A DNA stretch of 64,000 nucleotides from JAAYUJ01 sp963698165 (GTDB lineage Bacteria > Desulfobacterota > Syntrophobacteria > Syntrophobacterales > Syntrophobacteraceae): contig CAVOPT010000003.1 of NCBI GenBank assembly GCA_963698165.1, positions 1-64,000 of the forward strand. The letters are read 5' to 3'. Both the position numbers and the translations under genes were made by a program. The notes beneath the pieces are model-generated. The model saw nothing but the letters and a program-made list of their open reading frames with translations. It had not been told where the DNA came from and did not search any database. Positions 42,540-51,644 of the stretch are shown here, piece after piece (within the stretch, counting starts at the first letter, position 1; each line of letters opens with the position of its first letter).

Positions 42540-44309
42540 TCATTCGCCACCGACAATACCGAACTCGCGCAACAGTGCGCCGATCTGGGTTTTGTCGAGC
42601 TTGTTCATCAGCAGATTGCCCAGGAACGCAGGACCCGGGATGTCGATCTCCTTGCCGTCGCGCAGGCGGCCGGTCGCGGACAGGAGCTGACGAATGTCGT
42701 AGGTGGAGTTGAATACCTCCGGCACGCCGCGCTCGACGTCGAGCAGTGTGTAGACAGCCTCCATCGGCGTTCGTACGGAGTACTCGGTGGTGAAGATGCA
42801 GTCGCGCTCCTTGGATTCCGCGAACTGCCCAATGAAGGCGAAGTTGACAGCGCCCTCGGGCACCACGTCCGGGCGATCACCTGCCTGGCGTGGCATGAAG
42901 AAGGCGGTCACGTACGGCATCATCACCGGCACGGTTATCGCACCCGTTGCGGCCAGTTCAGGGATGTCATCGACCGGCACGCCCAGGTGGTAGAGCCATT
43001 CCTGGGTGATCTCTTCGCCGCTGCAGTCCTGCATCGGCTTCTTCACGTAATCGCCGGGTTGCTCAACGAACAGCGCGTAGACCCAAACCACGATCTGGCC
43101 CTTGGGCTGCTGCTTAAAGTGCGGCTGCCGGTTCACCGTCCAACTGAGCAGCCAGGATGAGTCCTTCGCGGTCACGATGCCGCCAGTCACCACCTTGCCG
43201 CTGAACGGATCACGCTTGGCGATCTTCTGGATGTACTTCGGGATGCGCTCATCGAGCGTAGTGACGGTGGCCGACTCCCATTTGGTCTCGGGGATGTGCG
43301 AGCCGAACACGTCCGGGCGCCCGAACGCCGGATCCTTTGCGGCGATGCGCCGCCAAAGATCCCATGCCGGCGCAGGCCCTACATTGAGATTCGCCGGTGT
43401 GTGGTGGTCACCGTTGTCGGAGTTCTCGGTGAGCGAGCCGATGGTCATGAACACCAGGTCGTCGGGGCCAAGATCGCCGCCGCCTTCGACGCCGTCCCTG
43501 CGCCAGTGGATGCGGGTAGCCTGTTTGCGTCCGGGTGCGATGGTGAAATCGACATCGGTCACCTCTGTTCCGTAATGGAACACCACGCCATGATCCAGCA
43601 GCCACTTGACCAGCGGCAGCACCAGCGACTCGTACTGGTTGTACTTGGTGAACTTCAGCGTGGAGAAGTCCGGCATACCGCGGATTTGGTGGATGAAACG
43701 GTGCAGGTACCGCTTCATCTCCAGCGCCGAGTGCCACTCCTCGTAGGCAAACATCGTGCGCCAGTACAGCCAGAAATTGCTGCTCAGGAATTCCTTCCCG
43801 AATACCTCGTTGATGCGCTTGTTCTCCATCTCTTCGCGGGTGGCCAGGAAGAGCTTGACGATCTCCTTCTGTGCCTGCTCGCTGAGCGTGAACAGGCCGT
43901 CGGTATGCGCGTCCTCGCCTCGATTCACAGTGGCGCGCTGCAAAGAGGAGTTCGGATCGTCCTTGTCGAGCCAATAGAACTCGTCGAGCACGCTGGCGCC
44001 CTCGATCTCCAGCGACGGGATCGAGCGGTACAGGTCCCACAGGCACTCGAAGTGCTCTTCCATCTCGCGCCCGCCGCGAATCACGAAGCCTCTTTGCGGC
44101 TCCTTGATGCCGTCCAGCGCACCACCGGGCAACTGTTGCTGCTCCAAGATGGTGATTTGGTTGCCCGGCATCTGACCGTCGCGGATCAGGAAGGCCGCCC
44201 CCGCCAGTGCAGCCAGGCCCGAGCCGACAAAACAGGCAGTCTTGTTCTCCACGCCCTTGGGTTTGCGCGGTCGGGCGAAGGCTTCGTAGTTGCCGCTGCT
44301 GTAGTACAT
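42540..44309 (-). CDS. ohyA: Oleate hydratase (FAD-dependent)
   Basis: This full-length oleate hydratase (about 589 residues) makes 10-hydroxystearate from oleate. Its FAD motif is CFVGSGLAALAGAAFLIRDGQMPGNQITILEQQ. The GGALDGIKEP and RGGREMEEHFEC lobes are those of the family. The substrate region has TMFAYEEWHSALEMKRYLHRF. The C terminus DIPGPAFLGNLLMNKLDKTQIG is shared with the fragment at 41222. I use the ATG at 44309 (AAGGAGAG about 7 bases upstream) in place of 44339. The gene is on the same strand as csbD, 65 bases downstream of it. Confidence 0.95.
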   Translation of the reverse strand: MYYSSGNYEAFARPRKPKGVENKTACFVGSGLAALAGAAFLIRDGQMPGNQITILEQQQLPGGALDGIKEPQRGFVIRGGREMEEHFECLWDLYRSIPSLEIEGASVLDEFYWLDKDDPNSSLQRATVNRGEDAHTDGLFTLSEQAQKEIVKLFLATREEMENKRINEVFGKEFLSSNFWLYWRTMFAYEEWHSALEMKRYLHRFIHQIRGMPDFSTLKFTKYNQYESLVLPLVKWLLDHGVVFHYGTEVTDVDFTIAPGRKQATRIHWRRDGVEGGGDLGPDDLVFMTIGSLTENSDNGDHHTPANLNVGPAPAWDLWRRIAAKDPAFGRPDVFGSHIPETKWESATVTTLDERIPKYIQKIAKRDPFSGKVVTGGIVTAKDSSWLLSWTVNRQPHFKQQPKGQIVVWVYALFVEQPGDYVKKPMQDCSGEEITQEWLYHLGVPVDDIPELAATGAITVPVMMPYVTAFFMPRQAGDRPDVVPEGAVNFAFIGQFAESKERDCIFTTEYSVRTPMEAVYTLLDVERGVPEVFNSTYDIRQLLSATGRLRDGKEIDIPGPAFLGNLLMNKLDKTQIGALLREFGIVGGE

Positions 44310-44374
44310 AAAGCTCTCCTTTTGTGTGCCTAACGCCATGATCAGCCTCGAGTGTAGCGAGTCGGCTGCATCAA

Positions 44375-44551
44375 TTAGTTGAAGACCTCCTTTATTTCGC
44401 CAAGCTTTTTCTTCGCCTTGACCTTCAGTTGGTCGTCTTTTCCCTCTTCTTCGAGGTCCCGGTTGCCTGTAAGCTTTCCCAAACCTTCTTTGATGTCTCC
44501 TTTGATATTGTCTTTCTCACCTTTGATTTTATCTTTCGTGCTCGACTTCAT
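44375..44551 (-). CDS. CsbD-like stress protein
   Basis: This 58-residue, highly charged, Lys/Glu/Gly-rich protein has the CsbD pattern KGEKDNIKGDIKEGLGKLTGN followed by KDDQLKVKAKKKLGEIKEV. CsbD proteins are general-stress proteins of unknown mechanism. GGAGG precedes the ATG at 44551; a start 17 codons upstream lacks it. It stands before the oleate hydratase, and both may belong to an envelope or fatty-acid stress set. Confidence 0.88.
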   Translation of the reverse strand: MKSSTKDKIKGEKDNIKGDIKEGLGKLTGNRDLEEEGKDDQLKVKAKKKLGEIKEVFN

Positions 44552-44609
44552 GATGTTTCCTCCAAGTAAGTAGACTCTCCAGTGCGGCCAATCGGGAAGC
44601 ACGTTGCCC

Positions 44610-46103
44610 CCTTAAGGTTCTGACGACATACACATCAGATGGTTCACGCTTCGGCATGAGTTTAGGGCAATCTTCATGCCCAGCAAATTGAGAGTGGTTT
44701 TCTTTGGATGTTATGCAATAATGTAGGACAGTTATGGACAGATTAGGTGCGATGGAGGATTGTAGATTAAACAGAAAAAATGATGCATGCAACATAAGCG
44801 CTGCATCGCATGTCCGTTTCATGCAACACTTTAATTTGGGCTTATGAACATCCAGCTAAGGTTCAGTGACAGTCAACCTTGCTTGCCACACAGCTAACTA
44901 ATTGAAAAATAACGACATGATTCTGGCTTGTCACCGACCGGGCGCATGTAATGAGGAGAGAAAATTTGCTGCAAGGATCATCAGTGCCGTGCATCGGAAC
45001 GACTTTGGTAAACACCCCCGCGTGAGAAATGAAGTGTGGACAGAAATTCCTGATTCCGCCCACATGGGCTTTTCATTGGAGAGCCCACAGGGGCTACCTG
45101 AATTCTGTAGTGTGGATTCACCCAGCCTGACCCGTCCCCGGTGGTTTCAATCATGGAATATCCCCCAGGGAAGCCAGGTGATCTTCATGATCCCCCCCTG
45201 ATACTTCTCCGCTGGTTTCCACTATGGAGGAGCCCTAGGGCAAAAGCAAAAGTATACATATCTCTCCTATATGGCGTTATGAGGGAATCTCGTCTCATAT
45301 TCAAGGAAGGAAGATCATTATCGCAATTTGCGCGTCAAGCTCTTGCCTCGGCTACGAAAGGGAGGCGCGTTCCGAATCCAGCGGCTTTTCATGTTTGCCG
45401 ATTCAGGAGGGGAAATCTAGCTTGCCGCCTTGGAAAAAATCGGTTGTGGGATAAATCAGAGGGATCGTCATTTCGAGGGGTTCTTCCATATCCCGCCTGT
45501 CCCGCCAAATGCCGACCAACAGTTCTTCAGCCAGGTGGGGTTTTCGGCGTTGATCTTTCGCCGGGCTTGCTTGGTACATTTGCAGGGAAACTCGATGAAA
45601 TCCAAGACTTCCTGTTGAGACTTCGGGTCAGAGCGACAAGCTTGGGCCACAATTTTTCCTGATTCATTTCCTTGCTCTCATTTCGGAGGGGAATCATCAG
45701 GCAGAAACCTGACCATAGCTGCAGGCATGTTTCCGCTTGGGATCGGTCCTTTCGCTGACGCGTCGATCAAATAGCCTCACGGCGTCTTCCATCGAGTGAA
45801 GCTCCCGAGCGCGCCGGTCCCACAGACCTATTCGGATGCATCGCTTTCCTTTGTCCCTCCTTCCGCCATAGGTGGATGGATTCCGCAGCATCACGTGGGG
45901 CGGTTTATCGTGAATGGGCAGAGATCTGTTCCTGCCATAACCTGATGAAGCTCTTCAGGGCGAGACTTGCCGCCACCACTTTCCGGGGGGGGGTGATGGG
46001 GCACCATTTTTGAACCTTTTGGGCTCTTCAGCGGGGCCCAGTTGGCCATCTCCGAAGAATCAGAACGGACCCCTTTGCTCACGGTTCACAATGTTGACCA
46101 TGA
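44610..46103. other. Long non-coding or decayed stretch
   Basis: About 1.5 kb with no confident gene. Short frames at 45141-45662 (+) and 45697-45894 (-) have no recognised product. Between about 45120 and 45240 a loosely repeated unit GGTTTC...ATGGA...CCC appears twice. It is probably the right edge of the accessory region or the remains of degraded genes. Confidence 0.5.
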
Positions 46104-47072
46104 TCAAACCTCAGCCTTTTGCGGTTTTGAAACAGCCTCTTTACCAGCCGTGCTTTCTTCGTTGAGGCGGTTGCGCAGATTGCACACGCTGCACAGATCT
46201 TCGTAAGCAGGCTCGCCGCATCCTCTGCACACGGCAAAATCTGAATCAGCAGCGGGCGCCTCCCGCCGATCGACATACGAAAAGAGGAAGTCCCGCTTGG
46301 TCCCGGGCATCTTGGTTTCCAGGAGGTCGAGGGCTTCCTTGAACATGTGGCTGGTGGCCCCCCTGGACAAGGGGCAGGATTCCTCCAGCGGCCTGATGTC
46401 CTTTACGCGGCAGTAGGTTCTGATTTCACGGGCATCCACCCGGTAGAGGGGTTTCAGCTTTGTGGGGATTCTGTTGTGGGTGGAGGGAAGCAGCGGGTAT
46501 TGCTTCTCGAAGTATTGAGAACGGTGCCTGACGATGTTTCCAAGAAGCCGTCCCGCCTCATCGTCCAGGTTGTGGCCCAGGGCCAGGGCTCGAAAGCCTT
46601 CCCGGATCGTCAGGCGGTTCAGCAACTGGCGCTTGAGGAAGCCGCAGACACCGCATATCTTTCGACGTGTCCTGGCCCGTATCTGGGGCAGATCGTATCC
46701 GAAGACTTCCTTCAGGGAATAGGTCACCACCGGGAGCCCCCTCTGGGCGGCAAAGGATTCGACCGCTGCCGCGGAGGCCTCGGAAAACCCATCGATCCCC
46801 ACATCGAGATGAAGTCCTCGCGTTACATAGCCCAGGCCGTGAAGAACATCCCATAGAGCGAGCGAGTCCTTTCCTCCGGAGACGGCCACCATAAGGGGCG
46901 CGTTACGGGGGAGGCCGAAAAGGTCCATGGCCCGCGAAACGGCCCTTTCGAAAAAGATGACGAAACACTGCCCGCAGAAGTTTGCGTGGTGACCTGGCAT
47001 GCGTATGGTGGCCCTGCCGCGGCATCGTGTGCACTTGGCTTCAGGGGGCAGCTCGTGGTATCTTTTCTGCAT
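46104..47072 (-). CDS. TtuA/NcsA-type tRNA 2-thiolation protein
   Basis: This is a PP-loop ATPase of the TtuA/TtcA class, which adenylates a tRNA base before sulfur insertion. The PP-loop is LMVAVSGGKDSLALWD. It has a zinc finger at each end: CTRCRGRATIRMPG with CGQC, and CRGCGEPAYEDLCSVC. The [4Fe-4S] site Cys pair is KICGVCGFLKRQ, with a third Cys in ESCPLSRG. This five-element layout is that of TtuA (5-methyluridine-54 2-sulfurtransferase). The start at 47072 has GGAAGAG upstream; 47096 is an alternative. Such enzymes act in thermophiles and many anaerobes. Confidence 0.88.
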   Translation of the reverse strand: MQKRYHELPPEAKCTRCRGRATIRMPGHHANFCGQCFVIFFERAVSRAMDLFGLPRNAPLMVAVSGGKDSLALWDVLHGLGYVTRGLHLDVGIDGFSEASAAAVESFAAQRGLPVVTYSLKEVFGYDLPQIRARTRRKICGVCGFLKRQLLNRLTIREGFRALALGHNLDDEAGRLLGNIVRHRSQYFEKQYPLLPSTHNRIPTKLKPLYRVDAREIRTYCRVKDIRPLEESCPLSRGATSHMFKEALDLLETKMPGTKRDFLFSYVDRREAPAADSDFAVCRGCGEPAYEDLCSVCNLRNRLNEESTAGKEAVSKPQKAEV

Positions 47073-47345
47073 GTGGTGGTGCTCTTCCGTTGGCATGATG
47101 CGACTTCAATGCAGGGCTTCCGAGCCGTGGTCCAGGAGACCTGGCAGGCCGGCATTCCAGGGAGCAAGGTGCCCCTCTGGGGCATTCCCCTGTGAAAAAG
47201 GCATTCCGGGCCGGTTCACGGATCCTTGGAAGGGAGGCCCATGGACGGCTTGGAGCATGTAGCATATTCAGACCATGGAAAAGAAGAGATGATTGTTGAT
47301 TTTTCCCAAGACGTTGTTTGAAAAGTGAGAGGAGCTGCACGGTTC

Positions 47346-48224
47346 ATGGATGGGATGCACTACGAGGGAATCATCATACGGCCTCCCAGCGAAGCCGAGA
47401 GTGTTCTGCTGCAGGTTACCGTCGGATGTTCCCACAATAAATGTACCTTCTGCGGCACGTACAAGGGAGTGCGATTTCGCATCAAGGACGATGCGGTGGT
47501 CGATGCGGACATCCGCTATGCCGCGAAGCATCTCGCATTTCTCCGCCGGGTCTTCATCACCGATGGGGATGCCCTCATCCTTCCTCAGAGGAAACTCGTG
47601 TGGCTGCTCACGAGGATTCGCGAGGAAATGCCCTGGATACGGCGCGTCGGACTTTACGGCAATGCCAAGAGCATTCTGCGCAAGACCCGCGAAGAGCTCG
47701 AGGAGCTACGCGGGCTGGGTTTGGGGATCGTCTATCTGGGGCTGGAAAGCGGGGATGCCCAGGTGCTTCGGGAAGTGAACAAGGGAGTGAGTCCCGAGAG
47801 GGTCATCGAAGCGGGTCGCAGGGTGCGGGAGTCGGGCTTGAAGCTGTCGGTCACGGCCATTCTCGGCATTGCGGGCCGGGAAAGGTCCCTCCAGCATGCC
47901 CGGGCCACGGGGGAGGTGCTCAGTGCCATGGATCCGAACTATGTGGGGGTGCTGACCCTCATGGTGCTTCCCAACACCGACATGGGCCGGCAGGTTGCGG
48001 ATGGAACCTTTGAATTGATCAGCCTCCCCGAGCTCCTGTTGGAGCTCCGGGAGATGCTGGCCCACACGGTCCTGACCAGGGGGTTGTTTTTTGCCAACCA
48101 TGCATCGAACTATCTGCCCTTGAAAGTGAGAATGCCCGGGGACAAGGACAGTGCGCTGGAGCAAATCGACGCCGCGCTGAAGGGAAAGATTTCCCTGCGG
48201 CCCGAGTGGCTGCGGGCTCTGTAG
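47346..48224 (+). CDS. Radical SAM protein with CX4CX2C cluster motif
   Basis: The iron-sulfur Cys are C28-x4-C33-x2-C36 in TVGCSHNKCTFCGTYKGV, a variant spacing seen in a group of uncharacterised radical SAM proteins. Later blocks are FITDGDALILPQRKL and YLGLESGDAQVLREVNKGV, the last an Elp3/HemN-like SAM-binding strand. 293 residues is compact and I see no extra domain. I use the ATG at 47346; a GTG at 47325 is also in frame. The reaction is unknown. It is divergent from the tRNA-thiolation gene. Confidence 0.85.
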   Translation: MDGMHYEGIIIRPPSEAESVLLQVTVGCSHNKCTFCGTYKGVRFRIKDDAVVDADIRYAAKHLAFLRRVFITDGDALILPQRKLVWLLTRIREEMPWIRRVGLYGNAKSILRKTREELEELRGLGLGIVYLGLESGDAQVLREVNKGVSPERVIEAGRRVRESGLKLSVTAILGIAGRERSLQHARATGEVLSAMDPNYVGVLTLMVLPNTDMGRQVADGTFELISLPELLLELREMLAHTVLTRGLFFANHASNYLPLKVRMPGDKDSALEQIDAALKGKISLRPEWLRAL

Positions 48225-48382
48225 AATGGATCCGGGTCCGCTCCCGGACTCAGCTTTAGCTCGTTTCGGCCGAAGAGAAGAACCCTGGGAGAGCTCTCGG
48301 CTGAAGGGATTCCGAGTCGCCTGCGGGGGAATGGTGCACTTCATCCTGAACGAGCCGATATCCGGGCCGTGGAGAGAATATT

Positions 48383-49234
48383 CTAGTTCTGACCCCACTT
48401 GAGCTTGGATCTGAGGATCTCAAAGTAGTCGACGAAGGGGGTCTTGATGCAGCGTACCGGGTTGGCGTCCGCCGATATGACGATGCGATCGGCGGGAGCC
48501 AGGGCGCAACCGACCTGACCGTCGCAGGTGAGGGTGAGTCTCTGGATCTGGGCTTCAGGCTCGATGCAGAGGGTCACGTGGGGTGGCAGGATGATGGGAC
48601 GGTTGGCCAGGGTGAACGGGCATATGGGTGTGAGAATGATGGCCCCGGCGGAAGGGACCATGATGGGGCCGCCGGCCGAGAGGTTGTAGGCGGTGGATCC
48701 CGTTGGAGTGGCCACAATCAGGCCGTCGGCCCGGTAGTGGGTGAGATAACGGCCGTCTATGGTGGTTTTCAGTTCAACGATCCGGGCCAGGGCCCCCTTG
48801 TTGATGACAACGTCGTTGAGGACGCAGCGTTTGAAGTATTCGTTCCCGCCCCGAAGGATGACGACCTTGAGTCGCATGCGTTCCTCGATCTGGTAGTTTC
48901 CCTCGATGACCTGTTCGAGCTCCCGAAAGCAGTTGGCCGTGCTGATTTCGGTAAGAAACCCGAGGCCGCCGAGGTTGATCCCGATGATCGGCATCGTGCG
49001 GTCTTCCAGGAAGCGAGCGACACTCAGAAACGTTCCATCCCCGCCAACGACGATGACAAGTTTTGTGTACTCGGGAATTTCAATCGTGGGCAAATTGAAG
49101 GTGATGTCCGTCGTGCCGATGTTTTCTCTGCAAAAAACCTGGATGTTGCGCTCCAGAAGCCAGGATTTGAGATCCAGAGCGAGTTCTTCGGCCTCGGGTC
49201 GGGCTCTCTTGTAGATGATGGACACGTGATCCAT
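48383..49234 (-). CDS. nadK: NAD kinase
   Basis: NadK phosphorylates NAD to NADP. The family's GGDGTFL motif is in VIVVGGDGTFLSVARF, with GINLGGLGFLTEIS and the NE/D block VLNDVVINKG. The C-terminal beta block is HYRADGLIVATPTGSTAYNLSAGGPI. 283 residues is typical. AGGAGG precedes the ATG at 49234 by 6 bases. It is the sole NADP-producing kinase seen here. A gene for a response regulator is divergent upstream. Confidence 0.95.
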   Translation of the reverse strand: MDHVSIIYKRARPEAEELALDLKSWLLERNIQVFCRENIGTTDITFNLPTIEIPEYTKLVIVVGGDGTFLSVARFLEDRTMPIIGINLGGLGFLTEISTANCFRELEQVIEGNYQIEERMRLKVVILRGGNEYFKRCVLNDVVINKGALARIVELKTTIDGRYLTHYRADGLIVATPTGSTAYNLSAGGPIMVPSAGAIILTPICPFTLANRPIILPPHVTLCIEPEAQIQRLTLTCDGQVGCALAPADRIVISADANPVRCIKTPFVDYFEILRSKLKWGQN

Positions 49235-49797
49235 GCTGTGCCTCCTGAGTGAACGACGTGCAGATCATAGGCAACCGGATCACTCAAAAGCAATGAAAAA
49301 CGTTTGTAAAAGTGGGCGAGTTCAACTAACTTGAGTCCCAAGAGAATGCTGGCCGATGACTATCAGGCAACGTGGACGGCTCGGTGGCGAAGTGCGTCAT
49401 TCCTGCCCGTGATGGATGGCTTGACCTGGATGGGGGAAGGTTGGCTTTCCGTTGAGTGATCGATGTGGCCGGAATGCTTGTGATACGCCGTAAGTTTAGC
49501 ATCAGAGCCTGATAGTCCCGGTGTGTTTCGGCACCTGGAAAAACCGGCCAAAGACTTCGCCAACAGCTGGACGTTCCCGTTTGGCGCCAACGGCATTTGA
49601 GACTTCGGAAGTTGAACTCCGTCGGCTCCCCGCATTCTGTTGTGTCTTCCCCCATTTTGCCGCCTCAAACGTTCGGTGCTTTCGTGGGGCCGCGATAAGG
49701 TCTGTCCGCGAGTTTGACGCTGTTGCGACCGGGTTTTTGCCTCCCCCGGGCTTCCGTATACTGGAAACGTGGCCTGGAGTCATCTAAGGAAGTTCAT
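49235..49797. other. Divergent intergenic region between nadK and the GGDEF gene
   Basis: No gene is called. A TATACT hexamer at about 49758-49763 could be a -10 box for the GGDEF gene, but I see no -35 at the right spacing, so a promoter is only possible. The rest has no clear repeats. Confidence 0.35.
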
Positions 49798-50706
49798 ATG
49801 GAATTCGGTTCTCACAAGATACTCGTGGTGGATGACGAGCAGCAGGTTTGTGAGATCCTCGCCGAAGCGCTGGGCCTTATGGGTCATCAGGTCGGCACGG
49901 CCGAGGATGGCATCGACGCTCTGGAGAAGCTCCAGAACGGCAATTTCGAGCTTGTGATCACCGACATCGACATGCCCCGGATGGACGGCATCGAACTGAT
50001 CAAACACCTGGTTCAGCACAAGAGTGTGACCGACGTCATCGCCATCACTGGCCACATGATGAGGTACAAGTACATGGACGTGGTGAATGCGGGCGCCGCG
50101 GATTTCATCACGAAGCCATTCAGTTTCGACGAATTGGAGGCCAAGCTTAATCGGCTCCTTCGTGAGCGGTACCTGAGGCAGGAGTTGGAGCGCCTCGTGA
50201 CGGAGGACGCTCTGACCGGTCTCTACAACAGGCGGTTCTTTCAGAAGGCCCTGCGCAAGGAAGCCATCAGGGCTACGCGCTATCAGGACCCGCTCTTCCT
50301 GTTCTTTTTCGACATCGATCAATTCAAGACCTACAACGACCTCAGGGGACATCAGGCAGGCGACAAGCTGCTTGTCGAGTTTGCCCTGCTTTTACGCTCT
50401 TCCGTCCGGGAGGAGGTCGACACGGCTTTTCGATTTGGCGGAGATGAGTTCACCGCTCTGCTTCCCCACCTGCAATGCGATCAGGTTGCCCTGGTGGCGG
50501 AAAGGATCAGGGAGCGCTACAACCATCTGAACTTCACGCCGACCACCCTTTCGATTGGAATCGCCCAGTTCCGCCAGAAAACTGATGACGTCGACCAGAA
50601 CTCGGAGGACATGATCCTGCGGGCCGACAGGGCTCTCTACCATGCAAAACACGCGTTGGGCGGAAATTGCGCCTATTTTGATGAAGAATCCGTCGGCCAG
50701 ACATGA
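49798..50706 (+). CDS. Response regulator with diguanylate cyclase (GGDEF) domain
   Basis: The receiver domain (about residues 1-125) has the acidic pair VVDDEQ, the phospho-acceptor Asp in LVITDIDMPRMDGIEL, and KPFSFDELEAKL. The GGDEF domain (about 145-300) begins DALTGLYNRRFFQKAL and has the catalytic FRFGGDEFTALL. The product makes cyclic di-GMP (or a related cyclic dinucleotide). The I-site position reads EEVD, without the Arg of RxxD, so product inhibition is probably lost. AAGGAAG precedes the ATG. The cognate histidine kinase is not in the window. Confidence 0.93.
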   Translation: MEFGSHKILVVDDEQQVCEILAEALGLMGHQVGTAEDGIDALEKLQNGNFELVITDIDMPRMDGIELIKHLVQHKSVTDVIAITGHMMRYKYMDVVNAGAADFITKPFSFDELEAKLNRLLRERYLRQELERLVTEDALTGLYNRRFFQKALRKEAIRATRYQDPLFLFFFDIDQFKTYNDLRGHQAGDKLLVEFALLLRSSVREEVDTAFRFGGDEFTALLPHLQCDQVALVAERIRERYNHLNFTPTTLSIGIAQFRQKTDDVDQNSEDMILRADRALYHAKHALGGNCAYFDEESVGQT

Positions 50707-50788
50707 TGGATAGGGGCTCACTTTCGCTTTCCATTGTTTTTCCTGCTTTTCCTGCCCATACTTATTTTTTCTTCGTGTTCATTTTTTC

Positions 50789-50817
50789 TTGACTCTCCAT
50801 ATGCGGTCCTTTATATA
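50789..50817 (+). promoter_or_regulatory. Strong sigma-70-type promoter upstream of speD
   Basis: The boxes are TTGACT (50789-50794) and TATATA (50812-50817) with a 17-base spacer, both close to consensus. It lies about 370 bases before the speD start and is the clearest promoter in the window. Confidence 0.75.
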
Positions 50818-50823
50818 AGGCAC

Positions 50824-51186
50824 ACTTCAACGGCTGCTCCAATCCACGTAAGTTTTGGAGTATCCTTTGAAAAATGGACAAAGCGCGTCACTTGATGGGA
50901 TGAGCGGGGTCCATTCGTTTGTTTTGGGCATGTATTCCCGAAGGTTGACGCAAAGAGACCATTACTCACCTTAACGCTCCATCAGTGGTGTGGCATGAAG
51001 CTGGTGAACGGTCCGCCCCTCTGACCAGGCAGTGAGTCCATCAGAAAACTGAAAGCTGGAAGCACCAAGGCCCTGAGGTTCTTCCAGTTGTCTAACGGTG
51101 GCATCTCCAGGTTTTTGGGCGGCAGTGCAGTTCGGGTTTTTGAGAGAAAGGGACATCTCTCAATTCAGAACAGGGAGGTGGCTGCC
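50824..51186 (+). promoter_or_regulatory. Long structured 5' leader of speD
   Basis: If the promoter at 50789-50817 is used, the speD transcript has a leader of about 360 bases with several perfect stems: CTCCAA/TTGGAG (about 50835-50860), AATGGAC/GTCCATT (about 50872-50917), CTGGT/ACCAG (about 51001-51028) and CTGGAAG/CTTCCAG (51056-51087). It may be a regulatory leader or a separate small RNA. It does not match any riboswitch class I know well. Confidence 0.4.
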
Positions 51187-51636
51187 ATGGGCATGGGCAA
51201 ACCTGAATTCGGATTTGGGGTTCACCTGATGGTGGATGGCTATGGCTGTGAACGGGCAAAGCTCGAGGACATCAATCTGATTTACAGTTTCCTCGATGAT
51301 TCACCGGAACAAATGGAGATGACTAAGATTATGCCCCCTTATGTGTTCCGGTATAATGGGGTGATGCCCGAGGATTGGGGTATTTCCGGTTTTGTTCTCA
51401 TTGCCGAGAGCCACATCAGTGTCCACACATTTCCCGAAAAGCAGTATCTGAGCTTGGACATGTTTTCCTGCAAGCCGTTCGATACGAAACAGGCGGTGGA
51501 GACCGTGAAGAAATATTTCAGCATGCAGAAATATGAACTGAAGGTTCTGGACCGTGGACAGGAATTCCCCAACAGCATCGAAGAGTCGGCTCAGGTTGTC
51601 CGCATGGATCGGATCTTGATGCAGCGAGGCAGGTAA
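51187..51636 (+). CDS. speD: S-adenosylmethionine decarboxylase proenzyme
   Basis: The enzyme decarboxylates SAM, the aminopropyl donor for spermidine. It self-cleaves to make a pyruvoyl group, and the Ser in FVLIAESHISVHTFPEKQYL is at residue 75 (E74-S75 cleavage). The ATG at 51187 has GGGAGGTGG 6 bases upstream, whereas longer frames to 51088 have no start support. About 149 residues is normal for the class 1B type, with a somewhat long N terminus. It is 8 bases from speB, so the pair is one operon. Confidence 0.94.
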   Translation: MGMGKPEFGFGVHLMVDGYGCERAKLEDINLIYSFLDDSPEQMEMTKIMPPYVFRYNGVMPEDWGISGFVLIAESHISVHTFPEKQYLSLDMFSCKPFDTKQAVETVKKYFSMQKYELKVLDRGQEFPNSIEESAQVVRMDRILMQRGR

Positions 51637-51644
51637 CGGGCTTT

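Noticed and set aside
39544..44309. Phytoene desaturase or carotenoid enzyme for the two FAD proteins
   Set aside because: Internal blocks (EEWHSALEMKRYLHRF, GGALDGIKEP, RGGREMEEHFEC) belong to the oleate hydratase family, and no carotenoid neighbours exist.
45697..45894. Small minus-strand gene
   Set aside because: It has no ribosome site, no homology I recognise and a composition like the surrounding non-coding stretch.
36355..46103. Integrated prophage or integrative element
   Set aside because: No integrase, phage structural gene, conjugation gene or tRNA attachment site was found, so I call it only an accessory region.
50950..50985. GACGCAAAG near 50947 as a c-di-GMP (GEMM) riboswitch core upstream of speD
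   Set aside because: The stem with a GAAA-type tetraloop that should precede it and the conserved purine-rich joint after it are both missing, so the match is only the short core.
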